In this document: one piece after another, positions 54,183 to 63,624 of the stretch | Position numbering within the stretch: the first letter of the stretch is position 1 | Layout: each line of letters starts with the position of its first letter | NCBI GenBank assembly: GCA_903900975.1 | Contig: CAIUPE010000128.1 | Coordinates: 1 to 64,000, forward strand | DNA: 64,000 nt | Origin: an uncultured Hyphomicrobiales bacterium | GTDB taxonomy: Bacteria; Pseudomonadota; Alphaproteobacteria; Rhizobiales; Beijerinckiaceae | Direction: 5' to 3' | The notes under the pieces: model-generated | The model's database searches: none | What the model was told of the DNA's origin: nothing | Seen by the model: only the letters and a program-made list of their open reading frames with translations | Program-made: the position numbers and the translations under genes

Positions 54183-54842
54183 ATGACCAGACCGCTTTCC
54201 GGCCAAATCGTCATCGCCACGCATAATGCAGGCAAGCTCGCCGAGATGCGCGATCTTTTGGCGCCCTATGGGCTGGAATGTCTATCCGCTGCAGCGCTTG
54301 GTCTGCCCGAGCCGAAAGAAGATGGCACGATCTACGCGGAAAACGCTGCCATCAAGGCCCATTCGGCCGCCAAAGCCACGGGATTACCCGCTCTATCCGA
54401 CGATTCAGGCTTAGCAGTCGACGCGTTGGATGGTGCGCCGGGTCTATTCACCGCCGATTGGGCGGGCCAGCCACGCGATTTTAATGCCGCCATGGCACGC
54501 GTTGCCCGTGAGCTCGAAAGCCGCGATGTCGAGCCGCAAGGTGCCAAAGCGCATTTTGTCTCCTCCCTCGTGCTGGCTTGGCCGGATGGTGAAACACTGA
54601 TCGCCGAAGGCCGAATTTTCGGCACGCTCACCTTCCCGCCGCGCGGGAACCAAGGGTTTGGCTATGACCCTATCTTTATCCCCGAAGGCGAAACCCGCAC
54701 CTTTGGCGAAATCAGCGCCGAGGAAAAACACGGCATAAAACTGGAAAATGGCCGCATGACGGGCCTCTCCCACCGCGCCCGCGCTTTTATCCGGCTGGTC
54801 GATAAAGCGGGTCTGGTGCGGACAGGGGCATCCCACCCTTAA
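54183..54842 (+). CDS. rdgB: dITP/XTP pyrophosphatase
   Basis: A 219-residue Ham1-family nucleotide-sanitising enzyme that hydrolyses dITP and XTP. It has IVIATHNAGKLAEMRDLL at the N-terminus, ALSDDSGLAVDALDGAPGLFTADWAG in the active site, and GFGYDPIFIPEGETRTFGE. The TAA overlaps the hemW ATG (TAATG), so rph-rdgB-hemW form one unit. Confidence 0.95.
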   Translation: MTRPLSGQIVIATHNAGKLAEMRDLLAPYGLECLSAAALGLPEPKEDGTIYAENAAIKAHSAAKATGLPALSDDSGLAVDALDGAPGLFTADWAGQPRDFNAAMARVARELESRDVEPQGAKAHFVSSLVLAWPDGETLIAEGRIFGTLTFPPRGNQGFGYDPIFIPEGETRTFGEISAEEKHGIKLENGRMTGLSHRARAFIRLVDKAGLVRTGASHP

Positions 54843-56005
54843 TGGCCACCCGTCCCCCCTTTGACGCCGGTTTTGGTGTTTATATTCACTGGCCGTTTTG
54901 CGCGTCGAAATGCCCCTATTGCGATTTCAACTCGCATGTCCGCCACGCCCCTATCGATGAAGCGCAATATATCGCAGCTTTTGCGAGCGAAATGGCCCAT
55001 CAGGCGGCGATGACCAAGGGCCGTCAGGTCAGCAGTATTTTCTTTGGCGGCGGAACGCCCTCGCTGATGCAGCCTTCCACCATTGGCGCCATTCTGGATG
55101 CCATCGCGCGGCATTGGACCATTGACCCGGCGTGCGAAATCACGATGGAAGCCAATCCGACCAGCATCGAAGCGGGCCGCCTGAAAGGCTATCGCGATGC
55201 GGGCGTCAACCGGTTGTCGATGGGCTTTCAAGCCATGAACGATGCCGATTTGCGCGCGCTCGGTCGCCTGCATTCAGTGGCGGAAGCCTTGGCGGCGGTT
55301 AAAACAGCCGCGAGCATTTTTGACCGTTATTCGTTCGACCTGATTTACGCGCGGCCCAACCAGACACCCGCCGCTTGGGCGGCCGAGCTGAAAGAAGCCA
55401 TCAACCTTTCCGCCGAGCATCTCTCGCTCTATCAGCTCACCATCGAGCCCGGCACGATGTTTGAGCGCATGGTGGCAGCGGGCAAACTGACCCCAATGCC
55501 GGATGACGAAGCGCGCATATTGTTTGATACCACGCGCGAAACCTGCGAGGCGGCGGGCTTCCCAGCCTATGAGATTTCCAACCATGCCCGCAAGGGTGCT
55601 GAATGCCGCCATAATCTCCTCTATTGGCGCTATGGCGAATATGCCGGCATCGGCCCCGGCGCCCATGCACGGCTATTCACCAAGCAAGGACGAGTGGCGA
55701 TTGCGACGGAAAAACATCCCGAAACATGGCTCAAAGCCGTAAAGGCCAAAGGCCACGGCACGGTCGAGGAAGAGCGCCTCGCCCCGCTCGATCAAGCCAA
55801 TGAGTTCTTACTCATGGGGTTGCGCTTGACCGAAGGCATCGATCCCTCCCGCTTTGAAGCCTTAGCCGGCCGCCCGCTCGATCAGGCGCGCGTTATCGAG
55901 ATGATCGACGATGGTTTTGTGGCGAAAGCGACCAATGGTCATCTCTATGTGACCAAAAAGGGCGTTCCGGTGTTGAATGCCGTGGTGGGACGTTTAACGG
56001 TTTAA
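54842..56005 (+). CDS. hemW: HemW-type radical SAM heme chaperone
   Basis: A 387-residue radical SAM protein related to HemN. The cluster motif CASKCPYC has Cys20, Cys24 and Cys27, followed by DFNSH and the FFGGGTPS, EANPTS and SMGFQA blocks. HemW proteins bind and transfer heme rather than oxidise coproporphyrinogen, and they lack the HemN N-terminal extension; this one does too. It is coupled to rdgB through TAATG and ends 67 bases before the convergent lipoprotein gene. Confidence 0.93.
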   Translation: MATRPPFDAGFGVYIHWPFCASKCPYCDFNSHVRHAPIDEAQYIAAFASEMAHQAAMTKGRQVSSIFFGGGTPSLMQPSTIGAILDAIARHWTIDPACEITMEANPTSIEAGRLKGYRDAGVNRLSMGFQAMNDADLRALGRLHSVAEALAAVKTAASIFDRYSFDLIYARPNQTPAAWAAELKEAINLSAEHLSLYQLTIEPGTMFERMVAAGKLTPMPDDEARILFDTTRETCEAAGFPAYEISNHARKGAECRHNLLYWRYGEYAGIGPGAHARLFTKQGRVAIATEKHPETWLKAVKAKGHGTVEEERLAPLDQANEFLLMGLRLTEGIDPSRFEALAGRPLDQARVIEMIDDGFVAKATNGHLYVTKKGVPVLNAVVGRLTV

Positions 56006-56071
56006 GCTAAAAAATATGAAAATGCCCCCCTTCTGCCCTCCGGGAGAAGGAACTTCGATCCCATTTTCACC

Positions 56072-57346
56072 TCAATGAAACGCCGTCGGCGCATCCTCAA
56101 GCTTCGTCGGGCCGTCTTTACCCACCTGCATCACCGCCTCACCGCGTTGTGTGGTGCCATCGGGACGGAAGCGGAACAGGCCATCGAGACCAATCACACC
56201 GTCTTGAGCGGCAAGCTGGGCTTCATCAAAGGCATGTGCTCCGGCTTTTTTGTGCAAGGCATTGGCCAAAAACACCGCGTCATAGGCCAAAGTCGCAATC
56301 CGCGCAGGATCACTGCCATATTTGGTGCGGTAGCGGCTGGCAAAAGCATCAAAACCCGCCTTATCCGGCATAGCAAACCAACCATTTTGAAATTGAGGTG
56401 TGGCATAAATCTTGGGGTCATCCCAAACGCTGGTGCCTAACCATTGGATCTTTTTCGGGTCTAGCCCCGCGGCAGCAATCGCCTTACCGGCAGCCGCAGC
56501 CCCTTCGCCCCCTTCGGGAATAAAGAGACTGTCAATCTGGTCTTTGACGCTCGCCATCCGACCTGCGGCAGCGGCGATCGAGCCTTGAGAATAACGCTCA
56601 ATCGCGAGCAAGCGAATACCGCGCCGCGCCGCGCCGTCTTGCAACACCGAGTTCACCGCTGAGCCATAAGCCGTATCCGGGATAAGGGCGCCAAGAGTCT
56701 TTTTGCCCTTCGAAGCGGCATAATCGAGGATCCGCTCGACATCCGATTGCGGCATGAAACTCAAAAGATAGACGCCACGGCCCGCGACGCCCGAATCGGT
56801 TGAAAATGCAATGATCGGCTTGCCCGCAGCCCGCGCGATTCCGCCAGCCGTTTGAACGGACGAAGCCAGCAAAGGACCAATAAAAGCCGAAGCACCTTCG
56901 GCAAGCGCTTGTTTAGCCACTTCCCGCGCGCCATCCGCCGTACCGCGATCATCTTTTACCACCAGATCGATCGAAGCGCCTGAAAATTCGGACATCGCCA
57001 TATCAGCAGCATTTTTCAGCGATTGCGCCACCGTGCCGGTTGTGCCCGATGCCGAGAGCGGCAGAATCAAGGCCACGCGAATCGTGCCTGCGGGGATCGC
57101 TGTAACCGCCATCGTAGGTGTTGCTTCCGTTGCGGCGGTGCCGGGAGCTGCAAGCTCGGTTCCTTTAATCGGTTGGGACACCTGAGCAGGCTGTTCGACA
57201 TCGGTAGGCTCGTCAGGAAAGGAGGCTTGCGGTGCCATAATTCCGCCGCCGAGTCGGTTCGAAGCAACACAGCCGACCAAGAGGCCGCTCAGGATCACCA
57301 ATCCAGCAAAGGCCAGAATACGGGAATTTCCACGACGGCGTTTCAT
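56072..57346 (-). CDS. Penicillin-binding-protein activator lipoprotein (LpoA C-domain-like)
   Basis: A 424-residue exported lipoprotein. It has a basic N-terminus (MKRRRGNSR), a hydrophobic core and a lipobox LLVGC with Cys26. After a Pro/Thr/Ala-rich linker (about 35-80) comes a periplasmic-binding type I fold with IRVALILPLSASGTTGTVAQSLKNAADMAM and the repeat VKDDRGTADGAREVAKQALA. This is the arrangement of the YraM/LpoA group that activates penicillin-binding protein 1A in some bacteria; in alphaproteobacteria the role is inferred. It is divergent from rsmI, the same context as yraM-yraL in gamma-proteobacteria. Confidence 0.85.
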   Translation of the reverse strand: MKRRRGNSRILAFAGLVILSGLLVGCVASNRLGGGIMAPQASFPDEPTDVEQPAQVSQPIKGTELAAPGTAATEATPTMAVTAIPAGTIRVALILPLSASGTTGTVAQSLKNAADMAMSEFSGASIDLVVKDDRGTADGAREVAKQALAEGASAFIGPLLASSVQTAGGIARAAGKPIIAFSTDSGVAGRGVYLLSFMPQSDVERILDYAASKGKKTLGALIPDTAYGSAVNSVLQDGAARRGIRLLAIERYSQGSIAAAAGRMASVKDQIDSLFIPEGGEGAAAAGKAIAAAGLDPKKIQWLGTSVWDDPKIYATPQFQNGWFAMPDKAGFDAFASRYRTKYGSDPARIATLAYDAVFLANALHKKAGAHAFDEAQLAAQDGVIGLDGLFRFRPDGTTQRGEAVMQVGKDGPTKLEDAPTAFH

Positions 57347-57521
57347 AACAATCTTAACTCCCGAGACCACAAATAACCCGAACACGCAATTTTATCGTTA
57401 CTCATACAGGGTGTCCTTATCAGTCTGCAATGCGGTTCCTGCTTGCTTGTCTGGCTTACCCCATGCCAATCCTTCACCAGTGGTAATTCTGTATGGCGGA
57501 CATAAGGCTCGCCAGGAGACA

Positions 57522-58427
57522 ATGATGTCGAACGAAAGCAGCTCCTTCTATACGGTTTTCGGGATGCGAGCCGAGGCTGAGCGAATTGCACCCGGTCTGC
57601 ATGTCGTTGCAACGCCCATTGGCAATTTACGCGACATATCGTTACGCGCGCTGACAACGCTCGCTTCCGCCAATGCGGTCTTGGCCGAAGACACACGCGT
57701 CAGCCGCACGCTGCTGGCCCATTATGGCATTACAACACCGCTGATCGCCTATCACGAACACAACGCCGCCGAGATGCGACCTAAAATCATGAAGCGGTTG
57801 GAAGCAGGCGAAGCACTCGCTTTGATCTCCGACGCAGGCACGCCGCTGGTTTCCGATCCCGGCTATAAGCTCGTCGAGGCTGTACTCGATGAGGGCATGA
57901 AAGTGACGCCTGTCCCGGGTCCGTCGGCCGTTTTGGCTGCACTTGTTGCCGCAGGCCTGCCGACGGACCGGTTTTTCTTCGAAGGCTTCCTGCCGCCTAA
58001 ATCTTCCGCCCGTTGCGAGCGATTGGCGGTTTTGGCTGCCATTCCCTCCACCCTCGTCTTTTTCGAATCACCCCGCAGGGTGGCCGCCATGTTGGCCGAC
58101 AGCGCCGAAATCTTGGGCGACCGGCAGGCAACGGTGGCGCGCGAATTGACCAAGATGTTTGAAACCGTCAAACGCGGCACGCTCTCCCAACTCGCCGCCG
58201 AATTTGAAGCTTCCGGCCCACCCAAGGGGGAAATCGTGGTGCTGATCGGCCCACCCTCCGCTGAAACCGAAGTGGTGCATGATGACGCCGATCTTGATGA
58301 ACGCATCAAACGCCATCTATCGCGGATGTCGGTGAAGGATGCCACCGTCGTCACGGTTGAAGAAACCGGCCTGCCGCGCCGCCAGATTTATGCCCGCGCG
58401 GTCGCCCTAGCGCGTGGCGACGGTTAA
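57522..58427 (+). CDS. rsmI: 16S rRNA (cytidine-1402-2'-O)-methyltransferase
   Basis: A 301-residue SAM-dependent tetrapyrrole-methylase-fold enzyme that 2'-O-methylates C1402 in the ribosomal P site. It shows GLHVVATPIGNLRDISLRAL, LAEDTRVSRTLL, the LISDAGTPLVSDPGYKL loop, PVPGPSAVLAAL and FFESPRR. AGGAGAC just ahead of the ATG at 57522 selects it over the longer upstream reading. Its stop overlaps yraN (TAATGG). rsmI, yraN and the LpoA-like gene recur together in many proteobacteria. Confidence 0.95.
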   Translation: MMSNESSSFYTVFGMRAEAERIAPGLHVVATPIGNLRDISLRALTTLASANAVLAEDTRVSRTLLAHYGITTPLIAYHEHNAAEMRPKIMKRLEAGEALALISDAGTPLVSDPGYKLVEAVLDEGMKVTPVPGPSAVLAALVAAGLPTDRFFFEGFLPPKSSARCERLAVLAAIPSTLVFFESPRRVAAMLADSAEILGDRQATVARELTKMFETVKRGTLSQLAAEFEASGPPKGEIVVLIGPPSAETEVVHDDADLDERIKRHLSRMSVKDATVVTVEETGLPRRQIYARAVALARGDG

Positions 58428-58804
58428 TGGCCCGCACGCCCGATAGCCGCCGCAAGGCGCTGCGTTTGGGGCATATCGCCGAATGGATCGTCATTCTCTA
58501 CCTGTCGCTGAAGGGTTACCGCATTCTGGCTCGGCGCTATATCGCCAATGGCGGCGAGATTGATGTCGTGGCACTGCGCGGCAAGGTGGTTGCCTTTGTC
58601 GAGGTTAAAGCGCGATCTGATCTCAGCACCGGACTTGACGCGATATCAACCACCAAAATCCACCGTTTCGCGCAAGCCGTAGATGGGTGGCTGATGCGAA
58701 ATGGCTGGGCTTCGGCCTATACGCTGCGCTGCGATGCGGTGATTATCGTGCCCTATCGCCTGCCGTTTCACATCGAGGATGCATTTGAACTGCCCATGGC
58801 GTAG
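58427..58804 (+). CDS. YraN/UPF0102 family nuclease-fold protein
   Basis: A 125-residue protein of UPF0102 with an endonuclease-like fold. The acidic motif is GEIDVVALRGKVVAFVEVKAR, with Asp, Glu and Lys in the PD-(D/E)xK arrangement. It also has the N-terminal RKALRLGHIAEWIVILYLSLKGYRILARRY. The biochemical role is unknown. Its ATG shares a base with the rsmI stop, and gshB follows 33 bases later. Confidence 0.9.
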   Translation: MARTPDSRRKALRLGHIAEWIVILYLSLKGYRILARRYIANGGEIDVVALRGKVVAFVEVKARSDLSTGLDAISTTKIHRFAQAVDGWLMRNGWASAYTLRCDAVIIVPYRLPFHIEDAFELPMA

Positions 58805-58837
58805 AACGAGGGCGGGATAATCAAGGAGAGAACGAGC

Positions 58838-59779
58838 GTGGCGAAGCTAAAGGTAGCGGTCCAGATGGACCCGATCGAAAAAATCAACATTGCAGGCGAT
58901 TCAAGCTTCGCCATGATGCTGGAAGCGCAAGCGCGCGGTCATGCTCTCTTCTATTACACGCCCGACACCATGGCGATGCGGGACGGCAAAGTCAGCGCGA
59001 TGGTCTCGTCCGTCATCGTGCGCGACGTTAAAGGCGACCACGCCACCCTGCAACCCGCTGAACGCACCGATCTGTCGACCATGGATGTTATCTTGCTCCG
59101 CCAAGATCCGCCCTTCGACATGGCCTATATCACCACGACACATCTTTTAGAGCGCATCCATCCGAAGACGCTGGTGGTGAATGATCCGGCCTCGGTGCGC
59201 AACGCGCCTGAGAAAATTCTCGTCACCGAATTCCCCGATTTGATGCCAGCCACCTTGATCACCCGCGATAAGGCCGAGATCGAGGCCTTCCGTCGCGAGC
59301 ATGGCGATGTCGTGATGAAGCCGCTTTATGGCAATGGTGGCGCCGCCGTTTTCAAAGTCTCGGCAAAAGACCCGAATTTCGGCTCGCTCTATGATCTCTT
59401 TTCCGTCACCTTCCGCGAGCCATGGGTCATCCAGCGCTTTTTGCCGAAGGTGGTCGAGGGCGACAAGCGCATCATTTTGGTTGATGGTGTGCCCTTGGGT
59501 GCGGTCAATCGCGTGCCGAGTGGCGACGATATCCGCTCCAATATGGTACGGGGCGGGGCAGCCGAGACCACCGAACTCTCCCCACGCGAACGCGAAATTT
59601 GCGAGCGTATCGGATCAACACTGCGCAAGCAGGGCCTGATTTTTGTTGGCATTGACGTGATTGACGGCCATCTGACCGAAATCAACGTCACCTCGCCAAC
59701 GGGCCTTCGCGCCATTAAGCGGCTTGGCGGCCCCGATCTCGCGGCGGCCCTTTGGGATGCAATTGAAGCGAAGCGCTGA
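58838..59779 (+). CDS. gshB: Glutathione synthetase
   Basis: GshB joins gamma-glutamylcysteine and glycine with ATP. The 313 residues show the ATP-grasp layout: [24 protein letters not shown] at the start, [14 protein letters not shown] in the nucleotide loop, and [20 protein letters not shown] with metal and substrate residues. AAGGAGAG ahead of the GTG at 58838 supports this start. Its stop TGA and the stop of the convergent PhnA-type gene together make the palindrome TGATCA at 59777-59782. Glutathione from this pathway feeds adhC at 11.5-12.7 kb. Confidence 0.96.
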   Translation: MAKLKVAVQMDPIEKINIAGDSSFAMMLEAQARGHALFYYTPDTMAMRDGKVSAMVSSVIVRDVKGDHATLQPAERTDLSTMDVILLRQDPPFDMAYITTTHLLERIHPKTLVVNDPASVRNAPEKILVTEFPDLMPATLITRDKAEIEAFRREHGDVVMKPLYGNGGAAVFKVSAKDPNFGSLYDLFSVTFREPWVIQRFLPKVVEGDKRIILVDGVPLGAVNRVPSGDDIRSNMVRGGAAETTELSPREREICERIGSTLRKQGLIFVGIDVIDGHLTEINVTSPTGLRAIKRLGGPDLAAALWDAIEAKR

Positions 59780-60013
59780 TCAGTTCACGCGCTTTAAAAA
59801 CTGCGTCTTCAAAACGAGGCCCTTAATGCCTTCCACGCGGCATTCGATCTCGTCTGCGACATCGGTAAGCCGGATACCCTTGATTTTGGTACCCTGCTTG
59901 ATAACCGAAGACGTGCCCTTGACCTTCAAATCCTTGATCACGTGAACGGTATCACCCTCATTCAATCGTGTACCGTTGCAATCTTTCACAATGATCTCGT
60001 CTTCGTCGGCCAT
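59780..60013 (-). CDS. PhnA/YjdM-type small protein
   Basis: A 77-residue protein equal to the C-terminal PhnA/YjdM domain: VKDCNGTRLNEGDTVHVIKDLKVKGTSSVIKQGTKIKGIRL, ending in VLKTQFLKRVN. The zinc-ribbon N-terminal domain found in longer YjdM proteins is missing. Despite the old name, a role in phosphonate use is not demonstrated. GGAGATAG before the ATG is a good ribosome site. It is convergent with gshB with no intervening bases. Confidence 0.9.
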   Translation of the reverse strand: MADEDEIIVKDCNGTRLNEGDTVHVIKDLKVKGTSSVIKQGTKIKGIRLTDVADEIECRVEGIKGLVLKTQFLKRVN

Positions 60014-60161
60014 GGTCTATCTCCTTTTAGCTGGTTGATCTGCCGAGGTCTTTAAAGGCCGGATGCCAAATCTCCAAATCTCGTTCAATCGGCAATGGTT
60101 GACGCGACGGGGTGAAGCGGGCACTTGATCCTTGTCGCAACGCTTTATCAATCTGGCGAAC

Positions 60162-62918
60162 ATGGCCCAAAATCCCACTCACGAGTCCTTCGATCCAGCC
60201 ATCCCCATGACGGCCATTCGCGAGGCCGCATCGGGTCCGGGCGAGCCTAGCCTTCGCCGACAGGCCGTTGTTGCCATTCTTCGCGATGTCTTGGCCAAGG
60301 GCCGGGCTGACGCCGAGCGCTCGCTGATCGAACACGGTAATGGGCTCGAATGCGTAACCGCGCTTTCCACCCTCATGGATGGCATCATCCGCGCGCTGTT
60401 TGATGTCGCCACCACGGTTTTCTATCCCGCGACCAATCCAACCTCGTCAGAGAAAATGACGCTGGCTGCCGTTGGCGGCTACGGACGCGGCACGCTGGCC
60501 CCCGGCTCCGATATCGATCTGCTGATCTTGCTGCCCTATAAGGCAACCCCTTGGTCAGAAAGCATTGTCGAAATCATCCTCTACGCTTTGTGGGATTTGA
60601 AACTGAAGGTCGGCCATTCCGTCCGCACCGTCGATGAATGCGTGCGCGAAGCCAAGGCCGATATGACGATCCGCACCGCGCTGCTGGAAGCGCGTCCGCT
60701 GGCGGGCGATCAAGCGCTCTTTACCGAATTTCAAACGCGTTACGACCGCGAGGTTGTCACCGGAACGGCCGCCGAATTCGTCGCCGCCAAACTAGCCGAG
60801 CGTGAAACCCGCGTATCGCGTGCAGGCTCCTCACGCTATCTCGTCGAACCCAATGTCAAAGACAGCAAAGGCGGGTTGCGCGATCTCAACACGCTGTTCT
60901 GGATCGCCAAATATGTCTACCGCGTCCGCGATGTCGGCGAATTGGTCGAGGTCGGCCTGTTCAGCAAAGAAGAGCGCCAACTCTTCCTGCGCTGCGAAGA
61001 ATTTTTATGGCGCGTGCGGTGCCAATTGCACTTTGTCACAGGGCGAGCCGAAGAGCGGCTTTCTTTCGATGTGCAGCGGGCGATTGCCGAACGTTTAGGC
61101 TATGCGAGCCATGGCGGCATGTCGGGCGTTGAACGCTTCATGAAGCGTTATTTTCTTGTCGCCAAAGATGTCGGCGACCTCACCGCCATTGTGTGTGCCG
61201 CCCTTGAGGCACGCCAAGCCAAACCGGCCTCGGGGCTCAACCGTTTTGTAGATCGTCTGAAACGCAAAAGCACCAAAATTGCGGGTTCAAAAGACTTCAT
61301 CATCGAAAATGAGCGCCTAACCGTCGCGCATGACGAGGTCTTCACGCAGGATCCGGTTAATCTGATCCGGCTTTTTCACATCGCCGACAGCATGAACCGG
61401 GCGATCCATCCGCACGCCGCACGCCTCGTCACCCAATCGCTTCGGCTGGTTGACGCGACGCTGCGAACCAACCCGGAAGCGAACCGCCTTTTTGTTGAAC
61501 TTCTGACCTCGAATCATTCGCCGGAAATTACGCTCCGCCGCATGAATGAGGCTGGCCTCTTGGGCAAATTCGTGCCCGAATTTGGCCGTGTCGTCGCGAT
61601 GATGCAGTTCAATATGTACCATCATTATACGGTCGATGAGCATTTGCTGCGCTCCCTCGGCGCACTCGCCGAAATCGAGGCGGGCCGGCACGCCTCCGAG
61701 CTGCCAGTCGCCCATGAGATCATGCCCATGATCCGCAATCGTCGAATTTTGCATGTCGCCGTGTTTCTGCACGATGTAGCCAAAGGTCGGCCCGAGGACC
61801 ATTCGATTGCGGGTGCCAAAGTGGCCCGCCGCCTCTGCCCGAGATTGGGGCTGAATGAGGCCGAAACGGAAGCCGTCGCTTGGTTGATCGAGCATCATCT
61901 CGATATGTCCACCGTCGCGCAAAGCCGCGATCTATCCGACCCCTCAACGATTGAAGCGTTTGCCGCCACCGTCCAAACGCTCGAGCGGCTCAGAATGCTG
62001 CTAATCCTCACCGTGTGCGATATTCGCGCGGTAGGCCCCGGTGTCTGGAACGGTTGGAAGGGTCAATTGCTCCGCACGCTGTTCTGGGAAACAGAAATCG
62101 TGCTGGCGGGCGGCCACTCAGCCATCAACCGCGAGCAACGCGTTCGTGCCTCACAAGACGAATTACGCCGGGCTTTGCCCAATTGGAGCGATGCCGAACT
62201 CGACATCTATGTCGGTCGGCATTATCCGGCATATTGGCTCAAAGTGGATCTCCCGCGCCGGATCAAACACGCGCAATTTATTTATGGGGCCGAGCGCGAT
62301 ATGCGGACGCTAGCTACTGAGGTAGCTACCGATAAATTCAGGGGTGTCACCGAACTAACTGTTTCTGCCCCAGACCATCCTCGTCTCTTGGCCATCATTA
62401 CTGGCGCTTGCGCTGCTGCAGGTGCCAATATTGTGGATGCCCAGATTTTTACAACCAATGACGGCATTGCGCTCGATACGATCTTTGTATCCCGCGCCTT
62501 TGATACCGATGAGGACGAATTGCGCCGCGCCGCGCGTGTTGCCCAAGGCATTGAGCGTGCGTTAAAAGGTGAAATAAAGATCGCCGAAGCGGTGGCCGCG
62601 CGGGCGCCGCACCGAGGTCATTCTGCCAAAACCTTCTCGGTGGTCCCCGAGGTCGTGCTGGACAATGCCGTATCGAATAAGTTTACCGTCATTGAAATAT
62701 CGGGCCTTGATCGGCCAGGTCTATTGTACGAACTGACAACGACCCTCGGCAGGCTGCATCTCAACATCGCTTCCGCCCATATCGCTACCTTTGGCGAAAA
62801 GGCCGTTGACGTGTTTTACGTCACCGACCTAACGGGGGGAAAAGTGGGCCACGCTGCGCGGCAAGCTACAATTACCCGCACTTTGCTCGAACTTTTCGGC
62901 ATGCGCGAGACCGCGTGA
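60162..62918 (+). CDS. glnD: Bifunctional uridylyltransferase / uridylyl-removing enzyme
   Basis: GlnD uridylylates and de-uridylylates PII proteins in response to glutamine and so sets nitrogen control through NtrB/NtrC. The 918 residues show the nucleotidyltransferase domain (GYGRG at 106-110, DID at 117-119), a central helical region, the HD domain (VAVFLHDVAKGRPEDH) and two C-terminal ACT domains (VSAPDHPRLLAIITGACAAA and ISGLDRPGLLYELTTTLG). A TTG ten codons upstream is an alternative start; neither has a strong ribosome site. Together with the sigma-54-type urt promoter it links this window to nitrogen regulation. Confidence 0.95.
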   Translation: MAQNPTHESFDPAIPMTAIREAASGPGEPSLRRQAVVAILRDVLAKGRADAERSLIEHGNGLECVTALSTLMDGIIRALFDVATTVFYPATNPTSSEKMTLAAVGGYGRGTLAPGSDIDLLILLPYKATPWSESIVEIILYALWDLKLKVGHSVRTVDECVREAKADMTIRTALLEARPLAGDQALFTEFQTRYDREVVTGTAAEFVAAKLAERETRVSRAGSSRYLVEPNVKDSKGGLRDLNTLFWIAKYVYRVRDVGELVEVGLFSKEERQLFLRCEEFLWRVRCQLHFVTGRAEERLSFDVQRAIAERLGYASHGGMSGVERFMKRYFLVAKDVGDLTAIVCAALEARQAKPASGLNRFVDRLKRKSTKIAGSKDFIIENERLTVAHDEVFTQDPVNLIRLFHIADSMNRAIHPHAARLVTQSLRLVDATLRTNPEANRLFVELLTSNHSPEITLRRMNEAGLLGKFVPEFGRVVAMMQFNMYHHYTVDEHLLRSLGALAEIEAGRHASELPVAHEIMPMIRNRRILHVAVFLHDVAKGRPEDHSIAGAKVARRLCPRLGLNEAETEAVAWLIEHHLDMSTVAQSRDLSDPSTIEAFAATVQTLERLRMLLILTVCDIRAVGPGVWNGWKGQLLRTLFWETEIVLAGGHSAINREQRVRASQDELRRALPNWSDAELDIYVGRHYPAYWLKVDLPRRIKHAQFIYGAERDMRTLATEVATDKFRGVTELTVSAPDHPRLLAIITGACAAAGANIVDAQIFTTNDGIALDTIFVSRAFDTDEDELRRAARVAQGIERALKGEIKIAEAVAARAPHRGHSAKTFSVVPEVVLDNAVSNKFTVIEISGLDRPGLLYELTTTLGRLHLNIASAHIATFGEKAVDVFYVTDLTGGKVGHAARQATITRTLLELFGMRETA

Positions 62919-62959
62919 GTGTTGATAGACGCAGAATCTCGGGATTTATCGTGCATCCC

Positions 62960-62988
62960 CTTGATTTTCTTGTACGGAAACCTGATAT
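62960..62988 (+). promoter_or_regulatory. Heat-shock (sigma-32-type) promoter candidate of grpE
   Basis: CTTG at 62960-62963 is followed, after 17 bases, by CCTGATAT at 62981-62988. This resembles the alphaproteobacterial sigma-32 pattern CTTG-N17-CYTATNT with one mismatch in the -10 element. It lies about 40 bases upstream of the grpE start, a normal distance for a heat-shock gene. Confidence 0.4.
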
Positions 62989-63030
62989 CGAGCATGCAAG
63001 AGACCTACCACCCAACCATGATTGAGTGCC

Positions 63031-63615
63031 ATGACCGATAAGCCTTCGAACGATGCTCCCCAACACGATACTGCAGCACCTGCGTCCACTGAGAAAACAG
63101 AGGCTGACATTCTGGCTGTGATCGAAGCTCTCAATGCCGAAAATGCGAGCCTAAAGGACAAATCGCTTCGTACGTTGGCTGACATGGAAAATCTTCGCCG
63201 CCGGACAGAGAAAGAAGTCGCCGATGCACGTAATTACGCGGTGACGGCCTTTGCGCGTGACATGCTGTCTGTAGCCGACAATGCTCGGCGTGGCATCGAG
63301 AGCATTCCGGCTGATGCGCTCGCGTCGGCGAATGGCGCATTTAAAACACTGATTGAAGGCGTTGAGCTGATCGAACGCGATCTTCTTAAGACTTTGGAGC
63401 GGCACGGGATCAAGAAGCTCGAGCCTCAAGGCGAGAAATTTGATCCTAACGTGCATCAAGCTATGTTCGAAGTGGAAGATGCAACAGTTCCGTCGGGCAC
63501 CGTGACACAAGTTGTTCAGGCCGGCTTCGCCATTGGCGAGCGGGTGTTGCGACCAGCACTGGTGGGCGTCTCGAAGGGTGGTCCAAAGGCAAATAGCATC
63601 AATGCAACCGCTTAA
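63031..63615 (+). CDS. grpE: Nucleotide exchange factor GrpE
   Basis: A 194-residue GrpE that releases ADP from DnaK. The long N-terminal helix (about 25-75) includes [20 protein letters not shown] and [20 protein letters not shown]. The C-terminal beta-wing domain ends in [25 protein letters not shown]. The ATG at 63031 is preferred over a TTG three codons upstream. Neither dnaK nor hrcA is adjacent; in many relatives hrcA and grpE are neighbours, but here hrcA is about 10 kb away. Confidence 0.95.
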   Translation: MTDKPSNDAPQHDTAAPASTEKTEADILAVIEALNAENASLKDKSLRTLADMENLRRRTEKEVADARNYAVTAFARDMLSVADNARRGIESIPADALASANGAFKTLIEGVELIERDLLKTLERHGIKKLEPQGEKFDPNVHQAMFEVEDATVPSGTVTQVVQAGFAIGERVLRPALVGVSKGGPKANSINATA

Positions 63616-63624
63616 CCAACTGGC

